Assembly (NCBI GenBank): GCA_016708875.1
Contig: JADJFA010000004.1
Location: 62,001 to 126,000, forward strand
From: Lewinellaceae bacterium
GTDB taxonomy: Bacteria; Bacteroidota; Bacteroidia; Chitinophagales; Saprospiraceae
Length of the DNA stretch: 64,000 bases
Direction of reading: 5' to 3'
The position numbers and the translations under genes were made by a program. The stretch's first letter is position 1. Each line of letters opens with the position of its first letter. Positions 50,543 to 58,309 of the stretch are shown one piece after another. The notes under the pieces were generated by a model. The model was not told the DNA's origin and made no database searches. It worked only from the letters and a program-made list of their open reading frames with translations.

Positions 50543-52331
50543 ATAGCCCAGTATTTCCTGCCGAGCCAGCGACCCGTTGAAAGTTCACATCGAAACCCAA
50601 TTGTTCAGGCGTTCTGACATTTTTTAGCAATCCTTTAAATGCGAATTGGCTATTAACTCCGCCGCGCTCCAGACGAAATTTCAAATCCGTGTTCAAAGCA
50701 GCAAGCGTTCCACGCATCGTACCACTAGCCTTCAACATATCGGGGAACCGCAGATCTTTTGAGGCTAAGAAAGCGAAGAAATTATGGGGCGCATCCAGTT
50801 GGCGAATTTGCAGATCCATCCCCAAATGGTCTGGATCAGTCACATCGGTCAGCGTGCCTGAAAGGTCGAATAAAAGCGGAGGGCCAACTACATCTGGAAA
50901 TGTTGGGCCTGTTTGCAAATCTCCAATGTCACCTTGAAGGGCCATCTGAAGGCTGCTCATGTTGTCTTTCAAAGTGCCAGACGCATTCAAATAGGCTGGC
51001 AACGGTTGCAGCAAAATACTATCCATGGGCGTGTCCCCCACCGACATAAAGCGAACCAAATCCGCCCGATTCGTTTTTAATTGGCTGATATTCAGATTCA
51101 TGCCCAACTTGGTAGGCTCGGTCAATTGCTGTACCGCGCCACTGAAGTTTGCGACCGTACCGCTTCCTGCTTTAAAACGGATGTTATTCGTTTGCAGGTT
51201 TTCCAACCAGCCACTAAGGTTGCCCGAGACCTCATAAGGCATGTCCGAAAGGCGGGACAAAGCCGGATTTTCCTGTGGTGGCAATAAAATGATGAGATCA
51301 CCGACGACGCCTTTGACGCGGCGCAATTGCACCTGCATTCGGTCGAAAGTTGCCGCGCGGTTTTTGAGCAACAGCACATCACCGTCGAGGCTCGTTTGAT
51401 TCATGTTTGCCAACGCATTTTTAATTTCAATGCTGCCTGGAGTGACGCGGATTGTGGCTTGCAGGCTGTGGAGATTTAATCCGCTTTTATCATTGCCCGA
51501 CAGCGCATCAGCGCTTACAAACAAGGTATCTTTTTGGAAAGAAAAGTCCGGCAAATTGGCATTGAGATCGCTCAGATCGAGGTCGCCGGCATTTAGGTGT
51601 CCAGGGGTAGAAACGGCTTCCGGATCGCGGTAGGCAACGTCACTTTTTTCTATCTGAATGCCTTGTGCCTGAATGGCCAACAAGTCGTTGGCGGAGCTGA
51701 GTTGGAGTTGATTCAATTTGGTTTTTACCAGGTTGGCATCTAATGCCAATTCGGGCGTGGAAAAAATAAGCTGCGTACAGGTAATGTCCGCGTTTTTCAA
51801 CAGTAGTCCAAAGGCTGGATCGGGCTTACCGCTGTCCACGGACTTTTTCTTTTGTATCAGTTTTATTTTGGAATCTGACAGTGTGAAGCCGTCCAGTTCA
51901 AAATACAATTTTTTCAGGTCAACCTTGGAAAGGGTGGTTTCTGCAGTTCCAATGTAAGCTTGTGTGGTGCTTTCAGCATCATCGTCCTGGAGAAGGAAAT
52001 TTACACGTTTGAGTTGTAATTCTACTAAATCAAGCTGCAATTTCCAGGGAGAGGCAGAGGTGTCCTTCGTAACAGTATCAGAGGAATCAGCGGCGAATGC
52101 GCGCAGCACGAAATCCATATTGGAAATAGTGTCTTTGGTATGCAGATATACTCCGGCATCTTCGAGGCTAATATTCTGTAATTCAATGGTTTGATTCAGC
52201 AGTTTCCACATTCCAATGGATACTTCCAATTTACCAATACGCGCCAAGGTGTCGCCCTGTTGGTCTGGCAATACGAATCGTTCCAATGAAACTGTGGTTG
52301 GGAATTGTATTCTGACAGCGCCAATTTCCAC
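50520..52331 (-). CDS. tamB: TamB middle part (frameshifted gene)
   Basis: 603-residue frame continuing TamB: VEIGAVRIQFPTTVSLERFV, ARIGKLEVSIGMWKLLNQTI, ELQNISLEDAGVYLHTKDT, then AsmA/TamB-type repeats to GFDVNF. Its upstream end joins the 95-residue frame by removing one base from the T7 run at 52344-52350 (reading KKLGTRVEIG). Its downstream end joins the 1022-residue frame near 50579. It has no start of its own; the sequence shown as its first Met is internal. Confidence 0.82.
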   Translation of the reverse strand: MEIGAVRIQFPTTVSLERFVLPDQQGDTLARIGKLEVSIGMWKLLNQTIELQNISLEDAGVYLHTKDTISNMDFVLRAFAADSSDTVTKDTSASPWKLQLDLVELQLKRVNFLLQDDDAESTTQAYIGTAETTLSKVDLKKLYFELDGFTLSDSKIKLIQKKKSVDSGKPDPAFGLLLKNADITCTQLIFSTPELALDANLVKTKLNQLQLSSANDLLAIQAQGIQIEKSDVAYRDPEAVSTPGHLNAGDLDLSDLNANLPDFSFQKDTLFVSADALSGNDKSGLNLHSLQATIRVTPGSIEIKNALANMNQTSLDGDVLLLKNRAATFDRMQVQLRRVKGVVGDLIILLPPQENPALSRLSDMPYEVSGNLSGWLENLQTNNIRFKAGSGTVANFSGAVQQLTEPTKLGMNLNISQLKTNRADLVRFMSVGDTPMDSILLQPLPAYLNASGTLKDNMSSLQMALQGDIGDLQTGPTFPDVVGPPLLFDLSGTLTDVTDPDHLGMDLQIRQLDAPHNFFAFLASKDLRFPDMLKASGTMRGTLAALNTDLKFRLERGGVNSQFAFKGLLKNVRTPEQLGFDVNFQRVAGSAGNTGLFARFRCQ

Positions 52332-52518
52332 TCGAGTGCCCAGTTTTTTTCTGTAAAAAAGTTTCAGCAGCCCGAGTTAGGCGTTGCTGTACGGCGGGCA
52401 AAGTGAGTGCATAGAAAACGATCGCTGTAAGCAAGAGCAGCCCACAACAGGTATAGAGCAAGAAGCGCAGCAGCTTCCGCCAACGAGGAGTTACTTTTTG
52501 ATGGCCAGACATGTTCAA
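52231..52518 (-). CDS. tamB: TamB N-terminal part with membrane anchor (frameshifted gene)
   Basis: Begins MNMSGHQKV (an alternative start is the Met two codons later), followed by a basic stretch and one membrane helix (about 18-40, FLLYTCCGLLLLTAIVFYAL) and QRLTRAAETFLQKK, a typical TamB start. After QKK the frame is lost at the T7 run (52344-52350); with six Ts it reads on as LGTRVEIGAVR into the next frame. The whole gene, 52518 to 47474, would encode about 1680 residues. Confidence 0.8.
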   Translation of the reverse strand: MNMSGHQKVTPRWRKLLRFLLYTCCGLLLLTAIVFYALTLPAVQQRLTRAAETFLQKKTGHSSGNWRCQNTIPNHSFIGTIRIARPTGRHLGAYW

Positions 52519-52689
52519 TCAGCCCCGAAGGTTGGGTATTTCGAGCAATATGTAGTTACATAATTTTGGGAAAGAATTACACAATTCATATGTTATCCTA
52601 GGCGGGCATGTAAACAGTATGATTTTTAGCGACCTTTGAGGAAATAAGCAACTAGTATAATGATCAAAACATACTAAATCCATTTTACA

Positions 52690-53244
52690 ATGAGAAGATT
52701 CTACTTACTCTCCATTTTTTTGATGAATGCATGGGGATTTACAGGTTTGTGTCAATCAAATAAACAAATCTTAAAATTAATTCCTCAAACATATGCAGAT
52801 AGTATTTTTATTACGCAAGAAATGGAACGAGGGACGTTATTAAGTTATAAAAAATTTCGAAAAAATAAATTTATTCCCGCAAATTCACAGGAAATAAAAT
52901 CCTTACATACAACCATGTTGTTGGGAACCGGAACTTATTTGTTTAATTACCTACAGGACAGTTGTTCTAGATTTACACCTATTGTTGTAAAACCAAATGG
53001 ATATTTCAGTACTAGATTCATCGTGAAATTTATGTACAGCGAAGGTGAAATATTATTAATAAGAGATATGCCATTGGCAAAATTATCCAAGGATCCATTA
53101 GCAGCAGAACGTCCTGAAAATTATACCATGACAATAGCCTTTAACATACCAAATTTACAAGAAAGGCTAAGGATGCAAAATAAATTGGTCGCCTATTTTA
53201 CCAAAGGGAATTTGGTCTGGAGAATGATCAATAAAAATGAATAA
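52690..53244 (+). CDS. AT-rich hypothetical exported protein
   Basis: 184 residues. The N-terminus (MRRFYLLSIFLMNAWGFTGL then CQS) is signal-like, possibly with a lipobox Cys. The rest is mixed alpha/beta, with MERGTLLSYKKFRKNKFIPA, YLQDSCSRFTPIVVKPNGYF and QNKLVAYFTKGNLVWRM. No family is recognised. Base composition is clearly more AT-rich than the neighbouring genes, with many AAA/ATA/TTA codons, suggesting recent acquisition. It stands between tamB and nadR on the opposite strand, with no visible mobile element. Confidence 0.6.
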   Translation: MRRFYLLSIFLMNAWGFTGLCQSNKQILKLIPQTYADSIFITQEMERGTLLSYKKFRKNKFIPANSQEIKSLHTTMLLGTGTYLFNYLQDSCSRFTPIVVKPNGYFSTRFIVKFMYSEGEILLIRDMPLAKLSKDPLAAERPENYTMTIAFNIPNLQERLRMQNKLVAYFTKGNLVWRMINKNE

Positions 53245-53246
53245 AA

Positions 53247-54029
53247 TCATCCCAATCCCGCTACTACCCTTACTGCTTCCGCCATTCGTTCCTCAAATCC
53301 CCCTCGAATAATCACATATGGCAACCCACGACTTTCCAACTCCTGCCGCAGCCGCTCGAACATCCATTCACGTTGTCCCTCATATTCGCGCAGGCCGTCG
53401 TTCACCCAGGGAATATCCGGCGAGCAAAGCAGGAACAGGTCATAACGGCGTGCATGATCTGCCCAGAAAATCCAGGGCTGGCATTTTCCAGCGAAATAAA
53501 TTTCGCTCCACACTTGGGTGACAATCAATTCCGTATCGCAAAAAAGCAGCCGGTTGGCTTGTAGGGCCATTTCGTCCTCCCTGTAGAGCTGGCCTCCTGC
53601 TACATGGGCAAAATCTAGTTCCGTAGAGTCCATGCCATATTTTTCGCAATACGTGCGGCCATATTCTTCAACAAAAACTGTCTGAAAATGCTCGGCGAGT
53701 TTTTCCGCCAGATAACTTTTACCACAACTTTCTGGCCCAACAAGTGCGACGCGCTGGATGTAGTGTGGACGTACAGCAAAGGGCAATAATTCCCAATTAG
53801 CCAGTGGATTTTTCCTGATTTCTGAAGTTGGCGTGGGGAAGTTGTGCCGTTCAGGGTCAATCAAAACGTGGTGAAAACCAAGGCCTAGGGCAAGTGATTT
53901 TTGTTTCTCTCCGCTTTCAAACCAAACACTATTGAACTTTCCGAAAGTTCTAAACTTTCGGAAAGTTGCAATGCTGACGAACCAATCAAATGCCGCACAT
54001 CCAGTTCCGGAAACGTGCTTTTCACCCAA
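53247..54029 (-). CDS. nadR: NadR-type NMN adenylyltransferase/ribosylnicotinamide kinase, C-terminal part of a disrupted gene
   Basis: True coding starts at about 53935 and reads FNSVWFESGEKQKSLALGLG, HHVLIDPERHNFPTPTSEIR, KNPLANWELLPFAVRPHYIQ. Then comes the kinase P-loop VALVGPESCGKSYLAEKLAE and VFVEEYGRTYCEK, CDTELIVTQVW, ARRYDLFLLCSPDIPWVNDG. The first 27 codons of this open frame are out of frame and partly palindrome. About 30 residues that normally link the two halves of the adenylyltransferase domain are missing. The kinase domain itself is complete, but there is no natural start in this frame. Confidence 0.8.
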   Translation of the reverse strand: MGEKHVSGTGCAAFDWFVSIATFRKFRTFGKFNSVWFESGEKQKSLALGLGFHHVLIDPERHNFPTPTSEIRKNPLANWELLPFAVRPHYIQRVALVGPESCGKSYLAEKLAEHFQTVFVEEYGRTYCEKYGMDSTELDFAHVAGGQLYREDEMALQANRLLFCDTELIVTQVWSEIYFAGKCQPWIFWADHARRYDLFLLCSPDIPWVNDGLREYEGQREWMFERLRQELESRGLPYVIIRGGFEERMAEAVRVVAGLG

Positions 54030-54178
54030 TGATAACGCAACCAGCCGGGAATTTCATCTGATGGTTTAGAACAGACCAGAACTGTCAGTCTATCACATTT
54101 TTTGCACGCTTCTTGAATCAAAAACGCATGCCCTCGATGGAATGGGGCAAAATTGCCAAGGATAAAACCGTGTGTCAT
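53885..54178 (-). CDS. nadR: NadR N-terminal half of the adenylyltransferase domain (disrupted gene)
   Basis: Begins MTHGFILGNFAPFHRGHAFL with the HxGH nucleotide-binding motif (HRGH), then CDRLTVLVCSKPSDEIPGWL, RYHWVKSTFPELDVRHL. NadR makes NAD from NMN and phosphorylates nicotinamide riboside. After about residue 72 the sequence becomes palindrome and out-of-frame. The break coincides exactly with the nested palindrome at 53935-53967. The start lies 22 bases from base 54200 and the divergent E1 promoter. Confidence 0.8.
   Translation of the reverse strand: MTHGFILGNFAPFHRGHAFLIQEACKKCDRLTVLVCSKPSDEIPGWLRYHWVKSTFPELDVRHLIGSSALQLSESLELSESSIVFGLKAERNKNHLP
53935..53967. repeat. Nested palindrome AACTTTCCGAAAGTT (copy 2) at the nadR break
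   Basis: Arms at 53935-53949 and 53953-53967 with a 3-base spacer are identical in sequence and spacing to those at 18636-18668; both copies are preceded by TTGA. Here the element sits between the two halves of nadR, in place of about 30 missing codons, with a frame change across it. Confidence 0.92.
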
Positions 54179-54191
54179 GATATTTCTTGAC

Positions 54192-54220
54192 TTTGGAGAT
54201 TGGAGCTTAGACTACTTTTG
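54192..54220 (+). promoter_or_regulatory. Promoter of the fused E1 dehydrogenase gene
   Basis: TTTG (54192-54195) and TACTTTTG (54213-54220), separated by 17 bases, make a nearly ideal Bacteroidota promoter. Transcription would begin just after it, so translation cannot start at the TTG of 54200. Confidence 0.65.
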
Positions 54221-54225
54221 CAGGC

Positions 54226-54292
54226 TTTTGTACCCCGGAACGCTGTTCCGGGACGATCTAACTTTCCCGGAACAGCGTTCCGGGCTACAAAA
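54226..54292. repeat. Nested palindrome CCCGGAACGCTGTTCCGGG type in the E1 leader
   Basis: 28-base arms (54226-54253 and 54265-54292) with one mismatch and an 11-base loop. Each arm contains the self-complementary word CCGGAACGCTGTTCCGG. The element starts 5 bases after the -7 box and ends about 10 bases before a GTG start, so it should fold at the very 5-prime end of the mRNA. Confidence 0.9.
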
Positions 54293-54301
54293 ACACTCGT
54301 C

Positions 54302-56503
54302 GTGCCAAGCAGAACATCCACCACAAAGAAAGTTCAAAAAACAGGCAAGCAATCTTCCATTCCAAAAGATATCCTTGAAAAAGCCTTCCGCTTTATGGCA
54401 ACTGCTAAAGCCATGACGGATATATATGAGGCCAATTTCAAGTTCGTCAGCAAGTATGTTCACGCCACTTCGCGCGGACATGAGGCTATTCAGCTTGCGG
54501 TGGGTATGCAACTCCACCCGCAGGATTTCGCCTACCCTTACTATCGTGACGACAGTATGTTGCTTGGCATGGGTCTTCGGCCTTTCCATCTTATGCTGCA
54601 ACTCATGGCAAAACGGGACGACCCGTTTTCGGGCGGGCGTTCTTATTACTGCCACCCATCCCTGCGCGACGAAAATTATCCAAAAATCCCACACCAAAGC
54701 AGCGCTACCGGGATGCAGACAATACCTGCAACCGGGGCAGCCATGGGTTTTTGGTATCATGAAAAAATGGCAACACTTCCGTTTGGCAGTCCCAAAAACG
54801 GGAAATTATACCAGACAGAGAAAGTGGTCAATTTGGACAACCCCTATCCATATCATCATACCAAACGTACGGAAATAAGTACCGCAGAGCCGGGTCTGGT
54901 GGTCTGCTCCCTCGGCGATGCTTCTGTTACTGAAGGTGAAATCGCAGAAGCGTTCCAAATGGCGGTCCTAAAAAAACTTCCCATTCTATATTTAGTGCAG
55001 GACAATGGCTGGGACATTTCTGCCAATGCCGCCGAAACCCGTGTGGCCAATGCTGCAGAGTATGCTAAAGGCTTTCCCGGACTGGAGGCTGTGAGCATCG
55101 AGGGCAATGATTTTGTAGAATGCTGGACGGTTGTTCAAGATATTTTTGAAAAAATCCGAAGGGAAAGAAGACCTTTTTTGCTCCATGCGCGGGTGCCGCT
55201 CCTCAATCACCACACCTCTGGTGTCCGCAAAGAATGGTATCGCGACGACTTGGCCGAACACGCTCAACGCGACCCCTACCCTATCCTGAAAAAACGACTT
55301 CTGGAAAACGGCTTCTCCGAAAAAGAAATTCAAGATATTGAAAATGAGGCCATTAAAACAGTGGCCGCTGATTTCAAACTTTCCAAAAACGCCGAAGACC
55401 CGAGGCCGGAAGACCTGTTCACCCACGACTATGCCCCAACACCAATCACCGAAGAACGCGGAGAGCGCAGCCCCGCCAAGGGTGAAACCAAAGTAATGGT
55501 GGATTGTGCCCTATTTGCAATTGAGGAACTAATGCGCAAGCACCCAGACTGTCTGCTTTATGGCCAGGATGTGGGTAGGCGACTCGGCGGTGTTTTTCGC
55601 GAGGCAGCTACGCTGGCCGAAAAATTTGGCGACCACCGCGTGTTCAACACCCCCATTCAGGAGGCATTTATTGTAGGCAGCACGGTTGGCATGAGCGCAG
55701 TTGGGCTTAAACCCATCGTGGAGGTGCAGTTTGCCGACTATATATGGCCTGGGCTTAATCAGCTTTTCACCGAAGTGGCAAGAAGTTGTTATTTGAGCAA
55801 TGGCAAATGGCCCGTAAGCTGTGTCCTGCGCGTCCCTATTGGAGCATACGGAAGCGGTGGTCCATACCACAGCAGTAGTGTGGAAAGTGTGGTGGCACAA
55901 ATAAGGGGCGTAAAAATCGCTTACCCAAGTAACGGCGCCGACCTAAAAGGCTTGCTAAAATCCGCCTGGTATGATCCGAATCCTGTGGTTATTTTTGAAC
56001 ACAAAGGATTGTATTGGAGCAAAGTACCGGGTACCGAGGCCGCTCGAACCATTGAACCGGACGAAGACTACATCATACCTTTTGGAAAAGCCCGGACGGC
56101 TTTATCTGCAGATCCCCAGAAAATGGAAAAAGGGGAAACATTGGCCATTATTACCTACGGGATGGGCGTACACTGGGCTTTGAATGCCGCAGCGCAATAT
56201 CCCGGCCAAATAGAAATCGTGGACTTGCGTACACTTTGCCCACTCGATGAAGAAGCCATGTACGAAGCAGCCCGCCAACATGGGAAGGTGCTCGTAGTGA
56301 CTGAAGAACAGGTAAATGGCTCCTTTGCGCAGACACTGGCCGCAAGAATTCAGGAGCATTGTTTTACCAGTCTCGATGCGCCTGTGCGGACGCTGGGTGC
56401 CGAAAATATGCCTGCAGTGCCCTTGAATACAATTTTGGAGCAAAGGATGATTCCTTCCATTGAGAAAGTGGCGAAGGCGATGGGAGAACTACTAAGATAT
56501 TAA
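54302..56503 (+). CDS. Branched-chain 2-oxoacid dehydrogenase E1, fused alpha and beta subunits
   Basis: Oxidative decarboxylase (ThDP-dependent) of the BCKDH complex, with E1-alpha (about 20-340) and E1-beta (about 390-733) in one chain. Motifs: YVHATSRGHEAIQLAVGMQL, YRDDSMLLGMGLRPFHLMLQ, the ThDP motif GDASVTEGEIAEAFQMAVL with QDNGW, then QDVGRRLGGVFREAATLAEK, VFNTPIQEAFIVGSTVGMSA, DYIWPGLNQL and VRTLGAENMPAVPLNTILEQ. The start is uncertain: no ATG occurs before 54395. GTG at 54302, just after the leader palindrome and downstream of the promoter, is preferred; the frame is open from 54200. E2 and E3 genes are not in the window. The stop runs straight into the AACCGCAAAATG repeat. Confidence 0.9.
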   Translation: MPSRTSTTKKVQKTGKQSSIPKDILEKAFRFMATAKAMTDIYEANFKFVSKYVHATSRGHEAIQLAVGMQLHPQDFAYPYYRDDSMLLGMGLRPFHLMLQLMAKRDDPFSGGRSYYCHPSLRDENYPKIPHQSSATGMQTIPATGAAMGFWYHEKMATLPFGSPKNGKLYQTEKVVNLDNPYPYHHTKRTEISTAEPGLVVCSLGDASVTEGEIAEAFQMAVLKKLPILYLVQDNGWDISANAAETRVANAAEYAKGFPGLEAVSIEGNDFVECWTVVQDIFEKIRRERRPFLLHARVPLLNHHTSGVRKEWYRDDLAEHAQRDPYPILKKRLLENGFSEKEIQDIENEAIKTVAADFKLSKNAEDPRPEDLFTHDYAPTPITEERGERSPAKGETKVMVDCALFAIEELMRKHPDCLLYGQDVGRRLGGVFREAATLAEKFGDHRVFNTPIQEAFIVGSTVGMSAVGLKPIVEVQFADYIWPGLNQLFTEVARSCYLSNGKWPVSCVLRVPIGAYGSGGPYHSSSVESVVAQIRGVKIAYPSNGADLKGLLKSAWYDPNPVVIFEHKGLYWSKVPGTEAARTIEPDEDYIIPFGKARTALSADPQKMEKGETLAIITYGMGVHWALNAAAQYPGQIEIVDLRTLCPLDEEAMYEAARQHGKVLVVTEEQVNGSFAQTLAARIQEHCFTSLDAPVRTLGAENMPAVPLNTILEQRMIPSIEKVAKAMGELLRY

Positions 56504-56704
56504 ACCGCAAAATGTAAAACAGGAAAACCGCAAAATGTAAATCTAAATAAACCGCAAAATTTAAAACAGGAGAACCGCAAAATTTAAAATTAAGAGGCGA
56601 CCAGCGCTCTAACAATTTAAAACCTTGGCCTGCTTCGAATTAAAAAGTCACGGTTTTACATTTTCCTGTTCTCCGGTTTTAAATTTTGCGGTTTAATTAT
56701 TTCT
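56504..56704. repeat. Word repeat AACCGCAAAATTTAAAACAGG in inverted arrangement
   Basis: Four direct copies of AACCGCAAAATNTAAA lie between 56504 and 56590. Reverse-complement forms (TTTTACATTTTCCTGTTCTC, TTTTAAATTTTGCGGTTTA) lie at about 56653-56696. The repeat begins with the E1 stop codon and ends about 8 bases before the convergent aldehyde dehydrogenase stop, filling the gap. Confidence 0.85.
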
Positions 56705-58000
56705 TTAAAACCACTTCACCACCCCCTCCAGCAGCCATTGCCGCAATTTTCCTCCATAAGGTGGCAAAAAGAAATCCGTATTTGGCATCCACTTGGCCTG
56801 GTACAATACCCCGCGCTGGTTGCTGAATTCCAAAAAGCCAAATTCCCCGTGGCATTTTCCGATACCGCTGTTGTTGCTTCCGCCAAAGGGCAATTCTGAG
56901 TTATAAAAATGTGGCCCGCAATCATTCACGGTTACGCCACCGCAACGGGTTTCAGCTATGATTTTGCTTGTGCGCCGATCATCGTTAGAAAAAATGTACA
57001 TGGCAAGCGCCCTGGGTTGGGCATTAATAATGGCGATGGCTTGTTCGGGTGTTTTGTATTTCCGAACGAGCACGATAGGGCCAAAAATTTCTTCTTCCCA
57101 AATTTTCGACTCCTCTGGAATATTGGTTAAAATGGTTGGGGCGATATATTTTTCATTTTCAAGGGTTTCACCGCCGAAAGCAAGGGTAGCGCCCCGTTGC
57201 GTGGCATCATCAAGCAAGTTTTTAATCCGGCCGAAATGCCCGTTGCTTATTATTCTGCACAGATCGGGACCTTGCTGGATTTCCGCTGGCGTTTTGCCAT
57301 AAAACTGGATGATTTTGGATTTCATTTTTTCCACCAGCGCATCATGACAGCTTTCGTGTACAAGCACATAATCGGGCGCGATGCAAGTCTGGCCAGCATT
57401 CATGAGTTTGATCCAACTGATTTTGGCAGCTGCGGCATCAATATTGGCAGTTTCGTCTACCACTACCGGGCTTTTTCCACCAAGTTCAAGGGTAACAGAA
57501 GCGAGGTGTTCGGCGGCGGCGCGCATTACAATCTTGCCCACATGTGGACTTCCGGTAAAAAAGATGTGGTTGAAAGGCATCGATAGCAATTCTTGTGCTA
57601 CGGTAGCATCCCCTTCAAAAAGGCTCACCTCACCTGGCGGGAAACACTCACTCACAATCTGACGCAGCACCACATTGCTGTTGGGCGAAAGTTCAGAAGG
57701 TTTGAGGATGACACAATTGCCTGCCGCAATAGCAGATACCAATGGGTCGAGGGTCAGGTTGACAGGAAAATTCCAAGGAGAAAGTACCAGGCAAACACCT
57801 TTAGGTTCATAAACGATTTCGGAATGCGTGCGAAAAAGGGTGAGCGAGCTGCCAACACGCTTGGGAGTCATCCAGGATTGAAGGTGGTGGATGGCATGAC
57901 GGATTTCGTGGAGCACCACTCCAAGTTCAGTTATGCTGACCTCCGTTGGGCTTTTGCGCAAATCAGCCCATAACGCGGCTTCAATTTCTTTTCGGTTCAT
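56705..58000 (-). CDS. Aldehyde dehydrogenase family protein (ALDH3-like), short N-terminus
   Basis: 431 residues, NAD(P)-dependent aldehyde oxidation. Motifs: LVLSPWNFPVNLTLDPLVSA, KPSELSPNSN, FFTGSPHVGK, LELGGKSPVVVDETAN with Glu172, and Cys206 in NAGQTCIAPDYV. EEEIFGPIVLVRKYKTPEQA and LPFGGSNNSGIGKCHGEFGF follow. The C-terminus KWMPNTDFFLPPYGGKLRQW resembles ALDH3/fatty aldehyde dehydrogenases. It starts at EIEAALWADLRKSPTEVSIT, so about 30-40 residues of the usual N-terminus are missing. In-frame upstream sequence (KNLQKIQQKI then TAA) may be a remnant. Activity is plausible because catalytic residues are intact. Confidence 0.88.
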   Translation of the reverse strand: MNRKEIEAALWADLRKSPTEVSITELGVVLHEIRHAIHHLQSWMTPKRVGSSLTLFRTHSEIVYEPKGVCLVLSPWNFPVNLTLDPLVSAIAAGNCVILKPSELSPNSNVVLRQIVSECFPPGEVSLFEGDATVAQELLSMPFNHIFFTGSPHVGKIVMRAAAEHLASVTLELGGKSPVVVDETANIDAAAAKISWIKLMNAGQTCIAPDYVLVHESCHDALVEKMKSKIIQFYGKTPAEIQQGPDLCRIISNGHFGRIKNLLDDATQRGATLAFGGETLENEKYIAPTILTNIPEESKIWEEEIFGPIVLVRKYKTPEQAIAIINAQPRALAMYIFSNDDRRTSKIIAETRCGGVTVNDCGPHFYNSELPFGGSNNSGIGKCHGEFGFLEFSNQRGVLYQAKWMPNTDFFLPPYGGKLRQWLLEGVVKWF

Positions 58001-58309
58001 TCTTGAAAAGGTTTAGATTTTCTGTTGTATTTTTTGTAAATTTTTAATCGGCGCAAATGCGTATTTTTTTGTTTTAATTTTTGCAAAACATCTTTTACAA
58101 AGAATTTGTTCCGCCCAAAGAATTAAATAAAAAATTTAACCAAAAAAATTTGCGCAAGAATATAGATGCCGCTAACATTGAGCGTTGAAATTAAAGTTGG
58201 CTTAAAATAACGCGACCAATGCAACCAGAACCTATCGCTTGGCGTCTCCTTTTAAAGCCAGAAAACACAGTTCTTTCGCATTAATAACCATTAAAACATT
58301 CGCTACGCT
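58001..58309. other. AT-rich intergenic region between divergent ALDH and hpf genes
   Basis: No gene or long repeat is seen. It is rich in A and T runs. No exact TAnnTTTG box was found for hpf. A possible remnant of the ALDH N-terminus lies at its left edge (about 58001-58090, minus strand). Confidence 0.55.

Noticed and set aside
54200..54301. Start of the E1 dehydrogenase at the TTG of 54200
   Set aside because: It lies upstream of the -7 box and would translate the palindrome; homologs begin near the SIPKDILEKAF segment.
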